From: Antedon mediterranea | Taxonomy: Eukaryota; Echinodermata; Crinoidea; Comatulida; Antedonidae | Assembly: GCF_964355755.1 (NCBI RefSeq) | Contig: NC_092671.1 | Span: forward strand, 9,869,001-9,933,000 | Direction: 5' to 3' | Length of the DNA: 64,000 nt | Part shown: positions 49,701 to 55,256 of the stretch, piece by piece | How the letters are laid out: each line of letters opens with the position of its first letter | How positions within the stretch are numbered: the stretch's first letter is position 1 | Program-made: the position numbers and the translations under genes | Notes under the pieces: generated by a model | Database searches by the model: none | What the model was told of the DNA's origin: nothing | Seen by the model: only the letters and a program-made list of their open reading frames with translations

Positions 49701-52084
49701 AGGCGAACCAATGACATGCCATCCAACAAAACCCCCCCAGCCCAGAGAGGAGATAGACATACAGTAAGCCTGTGCATTGTATCATAATGGGTACAACTAC
49801 TCTATCTCATCTGCTACACCCCTACGATTCCTCTAGGTCATAGGACAACTAGAACTAAAACATACTTCAGATGGAACATACAGTAATGCAGTTGGTTCTA
49901 TACAATACCAAGCAATTAACTATAAAATTAAAAAAAATAATATATTCTTTTAGTTTTAAATATTACAAAGTTTTCTATCTTTTATTTATTTTTTCCTGGT
50001 ACATTACCAAGTTAAAACATTATAAATAACTACCTCAGAAACATTATAATATCAGTATTATGTGCATGTACATCATTATGTTTGACGTCAATATACAGAG
50101 TCGGCTGTTTATTAATCTCGTTATGGATGACATTCAGTATCAAACTTGAAAATAACAAATTCCATCGATGAGAAATAAACTACAATTAACAACACCAAAC
50201 TAGCATGACAAAATGCTGAAAACGGAAAAAAATACTTGTTTTCAATTGAATTACTTATGAGGTAGACGATCCAAATCTATTCTAGAATTTGCCAATATGG
50301 CTTAGAATGAAAATGCTCAATACAAAACATAATGTCAGTATTTACTGAAATAAAACTAAATGCTAAAAATTTGTATTTAATGGAAAGTGAGAAAATTCTG
50401 ATTGCTACAGTAGTGGTACACACGATGCAGTAATCTGCTGCTGTATGAAATACACAGTTTTTGAGCTACACTTGTGCATGTACACCACAATGGTATACCG
50501 AAAGAGGAGGCAAATATGTGTGTAGTCCGTATTAAAACACAACAAAGGAGAATGACACAGGGTGTCGAACCCATGCCTTCTCACACGGAAGTCTGATTCC
50601 TTACCAATGGACCATCTCTTTGCATGTCAGAGATTAATAATTAACATTTCAAAAAATGTAACGTCAAGAGAATCATCTTCAAATTAATGAAGCAATGATA
50701 TCTACTAGGTCTAAGATGCTAGGATAGGTAACACCAATTACTACCACCCACTAAACCACAATTAAATTTGTGACATAGTTATCTATTGTAGAAGTCAAAT
50801 GTTTACTTAAACATTAATTACAGGTAAAATATCAAAAGCTAACTGTGCAATAATCTTGAAACTGCAAACTAAACTATATTCTATGTTAGTTGGTCTGCTA
50901 AATTGGAACTTTTATACCAATAAATTAAAGTAAAACACTCTTAAAATAAGCATAAAAAAGTCATTACTAGTACTACAGTAATAGTACAATTCTGAATGCT
51001 GTTGTCTTGAGATAATCAACTCTGTTGAACATCTTAAAAATTCGCAGTTTCTATATCTGTAATTTAGGTTTTTTTTAAATATTTATTTTGGCCATAAACA
51101 TGATTGATTGAAGGAATTATAAAAATCCATACTTAATTTTGAACTTCAGTAACATCCACTTCAAAATAATTAAAAAGCTTTTACGAATGTGAAGTCACCC
51201 AATCCTATTTACATGATCAGCATACTGTAAGACCTTACTGTTAGATAAATTAAAGTTTGTTGAATTCAGAAACATACAGTAAAGCGTGGTTCCCACTAGA
51301 ACGTAATGCAAGGACGTAAACGCAACGCAAGCGTTTTAACCAATCACAAGCGAAGTTATAGACAGTTAGCCATCACAAGCGAATAAGCCATCGCTTGTGA
51401 TTGGTCAATTCACTTGCGTTGCGTTACGTCCTTGCGTTGCGTCGCTAGTGGGAACCAAGCTTAAACAATAATTACTATTAAGAAAAAATTAAATGCAATG
51501 ATAATTTATACATAATAAAATATAATGCCATTGTTACAATTCACTACTGACCAGTTTACATACTATAGTGGTCTTAAACAAGGAAAGATCAAGGGGTTAG
51601 TGCTAAAGCTTGGTTCCCACTGCTGTGCCAGATCAAAGGGTTAGTGCTAAAGCTTGGTTCCCACTAGGAGTAGGAGCATGCTTCTTGACAGCTAAAATAA
51701 AATCAACCCCCCCCCCCCCCCCTAAAAAAACAAAATCACAGATCCACCCACTGTTAAATTAAACACAGATCCAAAAACCCTTACTGTAAGATTAACATAC
51801 AAACTTGTTTACACCCATTGTAACCTTTTGTAATCATTACTGTTTCCTTGGATTATAATTATTAAGTCTTTCATTTCTATTGACTTGAATGATGTTTCTA
51901 GATAACACTGTATGTAACATATGGTTGCCTAACAAACTGGTCAAATCTACTACTAATAGCAACCACAATACACATTATTATTATTGTTCAAAGGTGAATT
52001 CAAACTTTATAAAAAAAAAAGATATTTCCTTACCGTAGTTCTAGAATCCAAAGTAGAGCTCTCGTTTGTCTGGTCGGAAGTCAT
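1436..52084 (-). CDS. LARP4: La-related protein 4 (LARP4/4B-like), 14 coding exons
   Basis: Spliced gene, coding parts in transcript order: 52084-52034, 34768-34618, 33234-33076, 25540-25459, 18985-18849, 18554-18451, 12874-12710, 12333-12082, 8006-7912, 6491-6198, 4721-4463, 4021-3849, 2417-2162, 1738-1436. All junctions have GT/AG and compatible phases; total 826 residues (human LARP4 is about 720). Domains seen: PAM2 motif LNPNAKAF (residues 23-30), La motif (about 134-205, with YYFSRENL and [16 protein letters not shown]), RRM (about 213-290, with [15 protein letters not shown] and [13 protein letters not shown]), FPPLPG (543-548), and a basic C-terminus starting [14 protein letters not shown]. 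The family is cytoplasmic, binds poly(A) and PABP, and stabilises mRNA. The La motif plus RRM order and the PAM2 rule out LARP1 and La itself; 4 versus 4B cannot be split, since invertebrates usually have one copy. The start chosen (52084) is the only ATG in the first coding exon; its context is weak (CCC before ATG). Confidence 0.9.
1976..2005 (-). repeat. Solo end of the ACACTATCAAAC MITE family
   Basis: AGTTTGACAGTGTAGACAGAGC matches the right end of the element at 25849-26016; no opposite end was found. Confidence 0.5.
2162..2417 (-). CDS. LARP4: LARP4 coding exon 13
   Basis: Acceptor TTTCCCACACAG|TAAAAAG, donor TCTGGT|GTAAGT, 256 bp. Ser/Thr/Pro-rich, begins [18 protein letters not shown]. 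Low sequence conservation expected here. Confidence 0.82.
2418..3848 (-). other. LARP4 intron 12
   Basis: 1431 bp, AT-rich. Holds the LINE fragment at 3585-3760 and otherwise nothing recognisable. Confidence 0.8.
3585..3760 (+). mobile_element. Non-LTR retrotransposon fragment (RT C-terminal tail)
   Basis: The translation contains [18 protein letters not shown] followed by a charged stretch, a stop and [23 protein letters not shown] is characteristic of the C-terminal tail of many endonuclease/reverse transcriptase elements. Truncated and broken by stops; dead. Confidence 0.6.
3849..4021 (-). CDS. LARP4: LARP4 coding exon 12
   Basis: Acceptor AAATTTCAG|AAAGCAG, donor CAAAG|GTTTGT, 173 bp. 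Ser/Thr-rich low-complexity segment ([20 protein letters not shown]). Assigned on phase and splice sites. Confidence 0.8.
4463..4721 (-). CDS. LARP4: LARP4 coding exon 11 (FPPLPG motif)
   Basis: Acceptor TTTGGTTTCAG|AAGAAG, donor GGAATC|GTAAGT, 259 bp. Contains the basic run RPRRRHD and [12 protein letters not shown], the conserved post-RRM motif of LARP4/4B (human has ASNFPPLPGSS), followed by FADICKGI, equivalent to the vertebrate MSDVVKGV. Confidence 0.92.
5053..5172 (+). repeat. 23-bp tandem repeat, about 5 copies
   Basis: Unit GCATACTACCATATTTTATGTAA minus small changes; the last copy is truncated. In LARP4 intron 10 (4722-6197), which otherwise holds nothing recognised. Confidence 0.9.
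6198..6491 (-). CDS. LARP4: LARP4 coding exon 10
   Basis: Acceptor TTAATTATCAG|GCAAAC, donor AATAG|GTAAGC, 294 bp. Charged, Asn/Arg-rich region after the RRM (for example [20 protein letters not shown]); probably disordered. Confidence 0.85.
7240..7595 (+). repeat. AT-rich degenerate tandem repeat, about 65-bp unit
   Basis: Repeats TTTATTAGTAAA..., TCTATTATTAATG and TTTAACAATATAT about five times, with drift. In LARP4 intron 9 (6492-7911). Confidence 0.7.
7912..8006 (-). CDS. LARP4: LARP4 coding exon 9
   Basis: Acceptor TTTTGTCTTGTAG|CCGCAG, donor AGCAG|GTAATG, 95 bp. Encodes [20 protein letters not shown] and [11 protein letters not shown]. Phase fits both neighbours. Confidence 0.82.
8007..12081 (-). 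other. LARP4 intron 8
   Basis: 4.1 kb, AT-rich. Apart from the 18-bp repeat at 9655-9784 I see no gene or element; the short open frames (such as 10771-10998) have no recognisable content. Confidence 0.7.
9655..9784 (+). repeat. 18-bp tandem repeat, about 7 copies
   Basis: Unit AAGCTCATCCTCAATAGT or AAGCCCATCCTCAATAGT. Confidence 0.92.
12082..12333 (-). CDS. LARP4: LARP4 coding exon 8 (RRM end)
   Basis: Acceptor TTATTTTTAG|GCAAGG, donor AATGTG|GTAAGA, 252 bp, phase 0 at both ends. Encodes [20 protein letters not shown] and a Pro/Gln/Tyr-rich stretch ending SFFEAPNV, comparable to the human segment with SWSPNPTPYFETP. Confidence 0.92.
12710..12874 (-). CDS. LARP4: LARP4 coding exon 7 (RRM)
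   Basis: Acceptor TTAATTTCTAG|GATGTTCG, donor ATTATG|GTATGT, 165 bp. Encodes [20 protein letters not shown] then [20 protein letters not shown], the LARP4 RRM. The upper boundary was extended past a decoy acceptor (TTTTCAG at 12858-12852) because only the longer exon keeps the phase and supplies the conserved DVRKLF helix. Confidence 0.95.
13391..13480 (+). mobile_element. tRNA-derived SINE fragment
   Basis: TGGTTAGCTTATCAATACAG followed 10 bases later by GGTTTAAATCC resembles Pol III A and B boxes (B consensus GGTTCGAATCC), then CAGTACCAGG. Degenerate. Confidence 0.4.
14060..14612 (+). repeat. 28-bp tandem array (GTGAGTGAATAAATAAGTAAATAAATAA)
   Basis: About 550 bp of near-perfect repeats built on GTGAGTGAATAAAT and AAGTAAATAAAT, some units with an extra 12 bp. 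The 234-codon open frame on the opposite strand is produced by the repeat and is not a gene. In LARP4 intron 7 (12875-18450). Confidence 0.95.
16255..17272 (+). repeat. 43-bp satellite array, about 23 copies
   Basis: Unit starts GCTCTGTGAACATAGCAAGA, continues TTTGAACACACCCAATTATA and closes ATT. The central copies are nearly identical; copies at both edges are diverged, the usual pattern of unequal exchange. Two 5' blocks (16316-16438 and 16488-16611) form a higher-order duplication. In LARP4 intron 7. Confidence 0.95.
18307..18383 (+). repeat. Dispersed repeat, copy 1
   Basis: Shares TATATCTCGCTCTTC and TTTATCCAGGTAAGCTAGGC with 44888-44964. Family unknown. Confidence 0.7.
18451..18554 (-). 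CDS. LARP4: LARP4 coding exon 6 (La-RRM linker, RRM start)
   Basis: Acceptor CTCGTTACAG|AATCAAC, donor CTAGAG|GTTAGT, 104 bp. Encodes [20 protein letters not shown] then [14 protein letters not shown], corresponding to the vertebrate segment with VRPSHKRCIVILREIPETTP. Confidence 0.95.
18849..18985 (-). CDS. LARP4: LARP4 coding exon 5 (La motif core)
   Basis: Acceptor TTTTTTTTTCAG|GGAGAAT, donor TAAAG|GTAGAC, 137 bp. Encodes [20 protein letters not shown] and [16 protein letters not shown], matching the LARP4-type La motif residue for residue over most of its length. Confidence 0.96.
20245..20264 (+). repeat. CT microsatellite
   Basis: (TC)n run of about ten units. Confidence 0.9.
22440..22660 (+). 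mobile_element. Degenerate SINE-like element
   Basis: A tRNA-like head (GTGTGTCGGAAGTTGGGCTT) is followed by TAGGCAAGACACTTTACTG and CTCTCCACCCAGAG, wording common in animal tRNA-SINE bodies. No intact B box; assignment by resemblance. Confidence 0.45.
25065..25176. mobile_element. MITE, ACACTATCAAAC family
   Basis: ACACTATCAAAC at the left mirrors GTTTGATAGTGT at the right, with repeated CTACCATATTTGG.CA inside. About 37-bp direct repeats flank it (25027-25064 and 25177-25213). Confidence 0.75.
25459..25540 (-). CDS. LARP4: LARP4 coding exon 4 (La motif, first part)
   Basis: Acceptor CTTTTTCAG|ATGATATG, donor TCAAG|GTATGA, 82 bp. Encodes the first La-motif helix ([14 protein letters not shown]), completed by the next exon as [14 protein letters not shown]. 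Confidence 0.92.
25849..26016. mobile_element. MITE, ACACTATCAAAC family (full length)
   Basis: Left end AAGCTCTGTCTACACTATCA mirrors the right end TGATAGTGTAGACAGAGGCTT. Same family as 25065-25176, but with longer ends. Confidence 0.82.
26808..26880 (+). mobile_element. Possible tRNA-SINE fragment
   Basis: CAGTAGATAAACGGTTGCC then TTTGTGTTCGAATCAT, which resembles a Pol III B box. Short and weak. Confidence 0.3.
29906..30677. mobile_element. 772-bp non-autonomous TIR element
   Basis: Ends CCGTAGTTCCTCGGGTATAA with a perfect inverted match, TA target duplications at both sides, and inner repeats of GGGTATAATCCCACC. A 94-residue open frame inside resembles nothing I know and is probably chance. 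Confidence 0.82.
30696..31042. mobile_element. MITE with about 48-bp inverted ends
   Basis: Left block (GTTCGCAACAGCCTACGAGA ... GACAAAACACAAAGCCGA) is mirrored at 30995-31042 (GGCCTTGTGTTTTGTCTCGC ... GTTGTTGCGAAAGTGT). The interior is AT-rich. Confidence 0.75.
32943..33010 (-). pseudogene. Decayed partial copy of LARP4 exon 3
   Basis: Aligns without gaps to 33109-33174 inside exon 3 (about three quarters identical; both contain TATGGTTGATTCCATTT). The in-frame translation NGINHI is followed at once by a stop, and other stops are present. Sits in the next intron, so it is a failed tandem exon duplication. Confidence 0.65.
33076..33234 (-). CDS. LARP4: LARP4 coding exon 3
   Basis: Acceptor TCTTTATAG|TACCG, donor TTCAG|GTAAGT, 159 bp. 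Low-complexity Ser/Asn/Gly/Pro linker between PAM2 and La motif. Assigned by phase match on both sides and good splice sites rather than by homology. A decayed partial copy lies just downstream (32943-33010). Confidence 0.75.
34618..34768 (-). CDS. LARP4: LARP4 coding exon 2 (PAM2 motif)
   Basis: Acceptor TTTTGCAG|GTTGCATC, donor AAAG|GTAATA, 151 bp. Encodes [16 protein letters not shown], a PABP-binding PAM2 motif. Vertebrate LARP4 has VASKGTGLNPNAKVW at the same place. Confidence 0.9.
36339..36510 (+). repeat. Left end and subterminal GTTGAA array of the transposon
   Basis: Terminal CAGTACCGGACAGAATTATT followed by about nine copies of GTTGA(A/G/C) or its complement TTCAAC within 140 bp. 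The same kind of array lies inside the right end. Confidence 0.8.
37268..38500 (+). CDS. Tc1-family DD34E transposase, one intron
   Basis: Exons 37268-38185 and 38345-38500 give 357 residues; the intron has donor GAAAG|GTAATT and acceptor TGTATTTTATAG|GAATGG. The N-terminus has a paired-like helix-turn-helix (residues 22-68) and a GRPS box (79-82). The catalytic triad is D173 (IFTDEC), D259 ([10 protein letters not shown]) and E294 ([11 protein letters not shown]), with 34 residues between D259 and E294 as in Tc1 and Sleeping Beauty. The second exon supplies the family C-terminus ([10 protein letters not shown] ... [16 protein letters not shown] ... GHATGY). The first Met is used here; MM at residues 19-20 is an equally likely start. 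No inactivating change is visible. The intron falls after the catalytic E, which is unusual for Tc1. Function: cut-and-paste transposition into TA sites. Confidence 0.92.
38186..38344 (+). other. Intron in the Tc1 transposase gene
   Basis: 159 bp, AT-rich, GT...TATTTTATAG. Without splicing the frame runs into a stop at 38258-38260 and loses the conserved C-terminus; with splicing the protein continues directly into [18 protein letters not shown]. That makes splicing very likely. Confidence 0.8.
38742..38935 (+). repeat. 85-bp tandem repeat, about 2.3 copies
   Basis: Repeats AACAAAAAGCCAAACTATAA and TTTATATATCAAAGACATAG between the two transposon genes, in the likely 3' UTR zone of both. Confidence 0.8.
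39012..39746 (-). CDS. Accessory protein exon 3 (coiled coil and BEN-like domain)
   Basis: Acceptor TATTTTATGTAG|GCTGCG, stop TAG at 39014-39012, 244 codons. The coiled coil contains [20 protein letters not shown]; the BEN-like domain is at the C-terminus. Confidence 0.85.
   Translation of the reverse strand, partial: AATVIEVTHPPLPPTADSDEEFENRFMIYDTDNVDLHNADQTLDELTNDYDKEMTFASDRWDDKNEMERRQDRLELRLGRTEDQLKDIKDENKQLRELLDQKTNEIATLHQQVSDIMATLQQQTNIRQQPQAAQHQPPLNNDNDTHQIPQDLRRRLLSFTDDRLKMARLLTEYFFTEEERRNCNTSGRNGAARLDATRLDYIKTEVFNLAPAPVAEIDIRWKECLKSIDSARRQIKFKQRHQRE
39012..41093 (-). CDS. Transposon accessory protein: Tudor-like N-terminus, coiled coil, BEN-like domain
   Basis: Exons 41093-40782, 40354-40121 and 39746-39012, all phase 0 with clean GT/AG sites, encode 426 residues. 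Residues 2-52 resemble a Tudor/chromo-barrel fold ([20 protein letters not shown] ... [11 protein letters not shown]). Residues 122-162 are an Asp-rich acidic tract, 169-173 are KRRRR (nuclear signal), 245-305 a heptad-like coiled coil, and 293-316 Gln-rich. Residues 343-416 fit the BEN pattern: [15 protein letters not shown], then [14 protein letters not shown], then [19 protein letters not shown] domains bind DNA or mediate chromatin contacts. The gene lies inside the transposon, opposite to the transposase, so a role in binding the subterminal arrays or chromatin is inferred. I know no named family with this domain order. Confidence 0.8.
39870..40035. mobile_element. Partial AAGATGTATTGT MITE in an accessory-gene intron
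   Basis: AAAGATGTATTGTTTCCCCA then ATTAATAAAATCTGAC, as in the two related copies; the right end has decayed. It sits between exons 2 and 3 of the BEN-like gene. Confidence 0.55.
40121..40354 (-). CDS. Accessory protein exon 2 (acidic tract, NLS)
   Basis: Acceptor TTCTGATACAG|GTAAAAGC, donor AAGAAG|GTAGGC, 78 codons. Asp/Gly/Asn repeats encoded by GAT/GAC runs, then [11 protein letters not shown]. Confidence 0.75.
40782..41093 (-). CDS. Accessory protein exon 1 (Tudor/SH3-like)
   Basis: ATG at 41093, 104 codons, donor TCAGAG|GTGAGT. A second short beta-rich stretch ([20 protein letters not shown]) may be another SH3-like unit. Confidence 0.8.
41264..41450. repeat. Internal TTCAACG-rich array
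   Basis: Dense TTCAAC/GTTGAA words like those at the transposon ends. Its final 28 bases (41419-41446) recur exactly at 42799-42826 in the same orientation. Confidence 0.7.
41817..41904. repeat. Short inverted-repeat element (hairpin)
   Basis: GTTTCTGCTGCCAAAAAAAT at the left mirrors ATTTTCTTGGCAGCAGAAAC at the right, with ATACGGTAT palindromes between. A small MITE or foldback inside the large transposon. Confidence 0.75.
42112..42192. repeat. Small TIR element
   Basis: Ends TTAAGGGTGGGTTACTATT and AATAGTAACCCACCCTAA form an inverted pair around about 45 bp. Confidence 0.7.
42470..42660 (+). repeat. Partial copy of the transposon's left internal flank
   Basis: Direct-repeat counterpart of 37110-37285. 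Shared words include CTGATGCAAGACAATA, TTAGGCGTTTTCTTT and TGTATGAATGGGATGGGAGT, the last being the region of the transposase start. Confidence 0.7.
42685..42840. repeat. Second internal array with an end-like sequence
   Basis: Begins CAGTGTACCGGATAGAGT, similar to the left terminus CAGTACCGGACAGAAT, and continues with the same TTCAACG words. It looks like the end of an older related copy embedded in this element. Confidence 0.55.
43535..43639 (-). repeat. Right end and subterminal GTTGAA array of the transposon
   Basis: Inverted copy of the left terminus, preceded by repeated CAACGCAACG, GTTGAA and CGTTGAAAG words. Confidence 0.8.
44622..44862 (+). repeat. Tandem duplication, about 118-bp unit, two copies
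   Basis: Both copies contain TATCCCAGAAATGACAGAAA, TATGTTGGCATA and AAGCCATTATTTAAACAACC; a few small differences. Confidence 0.9.
44888..44964 (+). repeat. Dispersed repeat, copy 2
   Basis: About 75 bp similar to 18307-18383 in the same orientation, ending GGCACAAAATAGACAA. Confidence 0.7.
47290..47565 (+). repeat. Degenerate tandem repeat, about 65-bp dimer
   Basis: Repeats GTTGCCTAACAAGGCATATA, CAGTACTGTAGTAT and GCCTATATACTGTACTAT about four times, with palindromic TACAGTACTGTA cores. Confidence 0.85.
48739..48882. mobile_element. MITE with CAGT...ends and TA flanks
   Basis: Left TACAGTGACCCAACAAAATG mirrors the right end, minus-strand TACAGTAGAACAACCCCTCC. TA at both ends suggests a Tc1/mariner or pogo-type non-autonomous element. 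Single-end relics of similar type occur near 24690, 34915 and 56950. Confidence 0.55.
49351..49690 (+). mobile_element. tRNA-derived SINE
   Basis: GGTGACCAAGCAGTTAAGAC (A-box region of a tRNA with a long variable arm) and AAAGGTTCTAGGCTC (B box) are spaced as in a tRNA. The non-tRNA body follows, with GTTACCCCGGTGTACTAGTC. Degenerate. Confidence 0.6.
50552..50630 (-). mobile_element. tRNA-like sequence (SINE head or tRNA pseudogene)
   Basis: The minus strand reads TGGTCCATTGGTAAGGAATC then CATGGGTTCGACACCC: A and B boxes at tRNA spacing and a plausible anticodon arm around TTCCGT. No proper acceptor stem. Confidence 0.45.
51282..51463. mobile_element. MITE with GGTTCCCACTAG ends (long inverted repeat)
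   Basis: AAGCGTGGTTCCCACTAGAA ... mirrors ...CTAGTGGGAACCAAGCTT. The arms extend about 80 bp each, through CAACGCAAG and CAATCACAAGCGA, leaving almost no loop. Fragments of the same end repeat at 51600-51665. Confidence 0.85.
51596..51670 (+). repeat. Duplicated MITE end fragment
   Basis: GGTTAGTGCTAAAGCTTGGT and TCCCACT occur twice, 51 bp apart. Same wording as the end of the element at 51282-51463. Confidence 0.65.
51707..51722 (+). repeat. C16 homopolymer
   Basis: Sixteen consecutive C residues. Confidence 0.95.
52034..52084 (-). CDS. LARP4: LARP4 coding exon 1
   Basis: The exon runs 52200-52034: acceptor TTTTCCCCCTCAAG, donor ACG|GTAAGG. The ATG at 52084 opens [17 protein letters not shown], joining in phase 0 to [11 protein letters not shown]. 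The frame is open back to the acceptor, so an N-terminal extension from an upstream exon is possible. The human protein has a similarly short first exon before VAS. Confidence 0.65.
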
Positions 52085-52681
52085 GGGCTGTGTAAGAGGA
52101 GAATTCAGTTCCAATTCAGCCGATTTACAATTCAGTAATTCACCGGCCAATTTACAATTAAACGGTTTATCTGGAGGTGAGAGGATCACGGTCCAAAAAG
52201 CTTGAGGGGGAAAATTCAACATGATACCAATAAATAAATACACATACATACAAATGATCTTGCATGAAAAAATAATTAGTAGAAAAAATATTTTTTCTTA
52301 TAAATATTTCCAAAGATGAGAATATGTAAAATCCATAATTAAGTAATCCATTATTAATGAACTAAGCGAGGAAAAATGTTTAGTTCACAGATGGTACACT
52401 TGAAGAAAATATCCTTTGCAAGGGACCACTTAACTCCTGTCTGAGCAAGTCCATAATAAATGTAGAATCCACGCACTTAATAATACTTTAAAAAATCAAT
52501 TATCATTTGAAAAACTGAAGGTAAGCAAAACAGGATGTTGAAATTCATTCATAAAATCCTGCGAGAGAAAGGCACCGCTTGGCAAGGAATAATGCAATCA
52601 CACAGTATATCAGCTATCAGCTACACTTTGCAATGTTAATCAGTTATGTTTACACTGATTTGTTGACTAATGCCAAAGTGG

Positions 52682-52699
52682 CACACACACACACACACG
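52682..52699 (+). repeat. CA microsatellite
   Basis: (CA)n run of about nine units, ending CACACGCAC. Confidence 0.9.
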
Positions 52700-52912
52700 C
52701 ACTTCTCCAGCTAGCAGACAGTGCTGCATGACTTTCGGAAAAACACAAACTACGGCTAGGCTGTACAATTAGGAATTACGTAATTATTATGAATGTCTTC
52801 TAATCATACTGAAACCGTTCCTACAGAAGTGTCTTGTATACTTAACAGCCGGTTACCGTTCAATACAACTACACTAGAATTACCGATTATCAACCAACTC
52901 CCACGCGCTTAC

Positions 52913-53230
52913 TTCCTACGTATATAAACGTATGAAATATTTTGAATTGAAGAGCTAGCTTCGCAAACCATTTTTGCAGAGAACAGCAACAGCGGTGTTT
53001 CTCGTAAGCTATTCTCAAAACAAAACTCAACCCACACCATACACGTTTCACATCAAATGTAGAGAAAAAAACCACATGAATGAACCACCTTTATTTATCT
53101 TTTATAATATATTATTTTGATTATTATTATAAATTCTATTCATACAAATTAAACAAACTACACGTGATACTAATCGTAAAATGGCGACCGTGCTCAGTAC
53201 AGTGTTGAGGAGATAGCAGCTGTGTAACGA
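52913..53230 (-). promoter_or_regulatory. Candidate LARP4 first exon (5' UTR) and promoter area
   Basis: A good donor (GTAGGAA|GTAAGC) lies at 52912 on the minus strand, about 700 bp upstream of the acceptor of the first coding exon. The upstream sequence is less AT-rich than the introns. An ATG in strong context (AAAATGG, 52971) opens a short frame that would end in the next exon before the LARP4 start, so it would act as an upstream ORF. A second donor 7 bases earlier would put the same ATG in frame with LARP4. The upper limit is a guess. Confidence 0.35.
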
Positions 53231-54230
53231 GATAAGTGAGCAAAGAAGGGCGTATACTCACTTTCAGGTGCCGATTGATGAACTTCGTTGAGTAGCTATA
53301 TCTTTATATTTCACCAGAAAGAATGTCGAGTTTCCAATAAAAATAAGGCACAAAAAATTGATATTCTAAGGTCCTATTTTGGGAATAAAGTATAGATTTT
53401 GAAACCTATACTCTCGTTTCCTTCCTGGTTATTTAGGCCGCATGCATTCAAGGCTTACGCGCATGCGTGTTCACATGGAGATATTTTGGGAATTTGCCTT
53501 TTTCGATATCTGTCAAAATATCCTAAATTCTATTAAAAACTTAATTATTATAAAGATTTTTTTGTACATCCAAACATTAAAACATTTTTTAAAATTATAA
53601 AAGGATTAAAGAAGAAACCATTCGATTTTATCTGCCTGCGTTAAAAAGGCGATGAAGAACGTTGTGACACCGAAAACCCACCATCGTGATTTTTTACTAG
53701 AGAGGGCGCTGTATTGTTTTTCTATTATTTGTATTACAAAAAAGTACTTGTTATAATATTAAAGACATGAACAATGTTTTATGGTGGACTTTAATCCAAG
53801 GAGGAATAATTTTGAGATTTTTTTTTTCAGCTGAGAATCAAGTAATAATTGTCTAAAAGCAATTAAACAACTGGACCACGTTGTCATAATCATCGTATAG
53901 TAGGTATGAAGTATTTCGGTGTAAAACTATCCTTAAAAATGCAGGCTGAAAAATTTAAATTAATTAGTGAATTAAAGTCAATACAAATAGACGATAAAAG
54001 ACAAATATAATAACTGAATACTAGGACACTTTTATTACTAGGATATGAGACTGAAGATGATGATATGCCTTATTGGAAAAGGAAGAAAAACGTCCTCGAA
54101 GGAAGAATTAGAGTGTGTCGTATTCTGCTAATGAAGGAAAATGAGAGGCTGCTGCCAATATATGAAACAAAAAACAAATGAACTTCAGTAGGTAGAGAAC
54201 AGATAATGATAAATCGATGAATAATTGTAT

Positions 54231-54400
54231 TGGAGCTGTGGTGAACATGCTTCCTTGCCTTCCAATGTCAAGTTTCAGGGTTCAATCCTGACAGTGTCAG
54301 GGTTGTTGTAACTCGGAGCCTTTCAACAACTCCATTCCCTAAAACTCAAATGGGACTTGGTTTATAAGCATCGGATAAATTATAAAAGAGTTTATCCATC
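54231..54400 (+). mobile_element. tRNA-derived SINE fragment
   Basis: GGAGCTGTGGTGAACATGCT (A-box area) and CAGGGTTCAATCCTGACA (B box, near consensus), then GGGTTGTTGTAACTCGGAGC as body. Confidence 0.5.
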
Positions 54401-55151
54401 CTGTAATTTAAATGGCGAGTTACTCGCTGTTGGATAGGAATAAAAAAAAGTATCGTTGCGCCATTTCTGCATCTTTATGTTTCCGAAAGTATGCCTATGT
54501 TTTACAAACCACCGTGAAGTGTCAAATCGGGGACTTAAAAAACGGCGAGATCTCAAAGAAAATAAGCGTGTTTAATCGAGAGATTATGATCTATTAAAAT
54601 GTAACCCTGGCCTAACTGTTAGGGCATGAGGGATATTGATGACGGTGAAATAGTTAATATTTTCATCTTTGAATTGTTACTTTTTTTGTATTTGAACCAA
54701 AAAACAATAATTCTAAATATGTACGTTTTTCGTTGACACACTTCCAACAAACTACCATATGAATCATTTTAATAGTATCAAAATTTATAATTTTTCCTTC
54801 ATACCAAAAGTAATTTTTGCAAGCAGGATTTAATATTGTTCATTTATTGATATATACTGCGGCAATGGTATAAAGTTTAAATCATCTTTTTTTATTTAAA
54901 GAAATGTGCAACCGGCGATAGATGTTGTTCCGCTATTTCTTGAAAGTATCAGTTCGCCACGACGGCATCTCTAATCTCTCTCCATGGACACTACATTACA
55001 GGATGAGAAGAGCCCTCGCGATTTTACACCCAAAATATTGTAATGACTTTTTCAGTAAGAAAATCTAGATTTAGCCTGAATATGAACAATTGCAATCCCG
55101 TCGACGACGTAAAGGTCGTATTTTCTTTAAATCCGACAAGCAAAATTGAAG

Positions 55152-55256
55152 CATGATTCACACTAGGACGCAACGCAAGTAATTTGACCAATCGATGGAT
55201 TATCCAAATTTCAACTCACTTGCGTTGCACTTACGTCCTTGCGTTGCTAGTGGCAT
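55152..55256. mobile_element. Short member of the GGTTCCCACTAG MITE family
   Basis: ACTAGGACGCAACGCAAG at the left mirrors ACGTCCTTGCGTTGCTAGTG at the right. The arms resemble the element at 51282-51463, which is longer. Confidence 0.75.

Larger units (their letters stand above)
44124..52033 (-). other. LARP4 intron 1, part downstream of the transposon
   Basis: 7.9 kb, AT-rich; holds duplications (44622, 47290), MITEs (48739, 51282), SINE-like pieces (49351, 50552), a C16 run (51707-51722) and no recognised gene. Confidence 0.7.
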
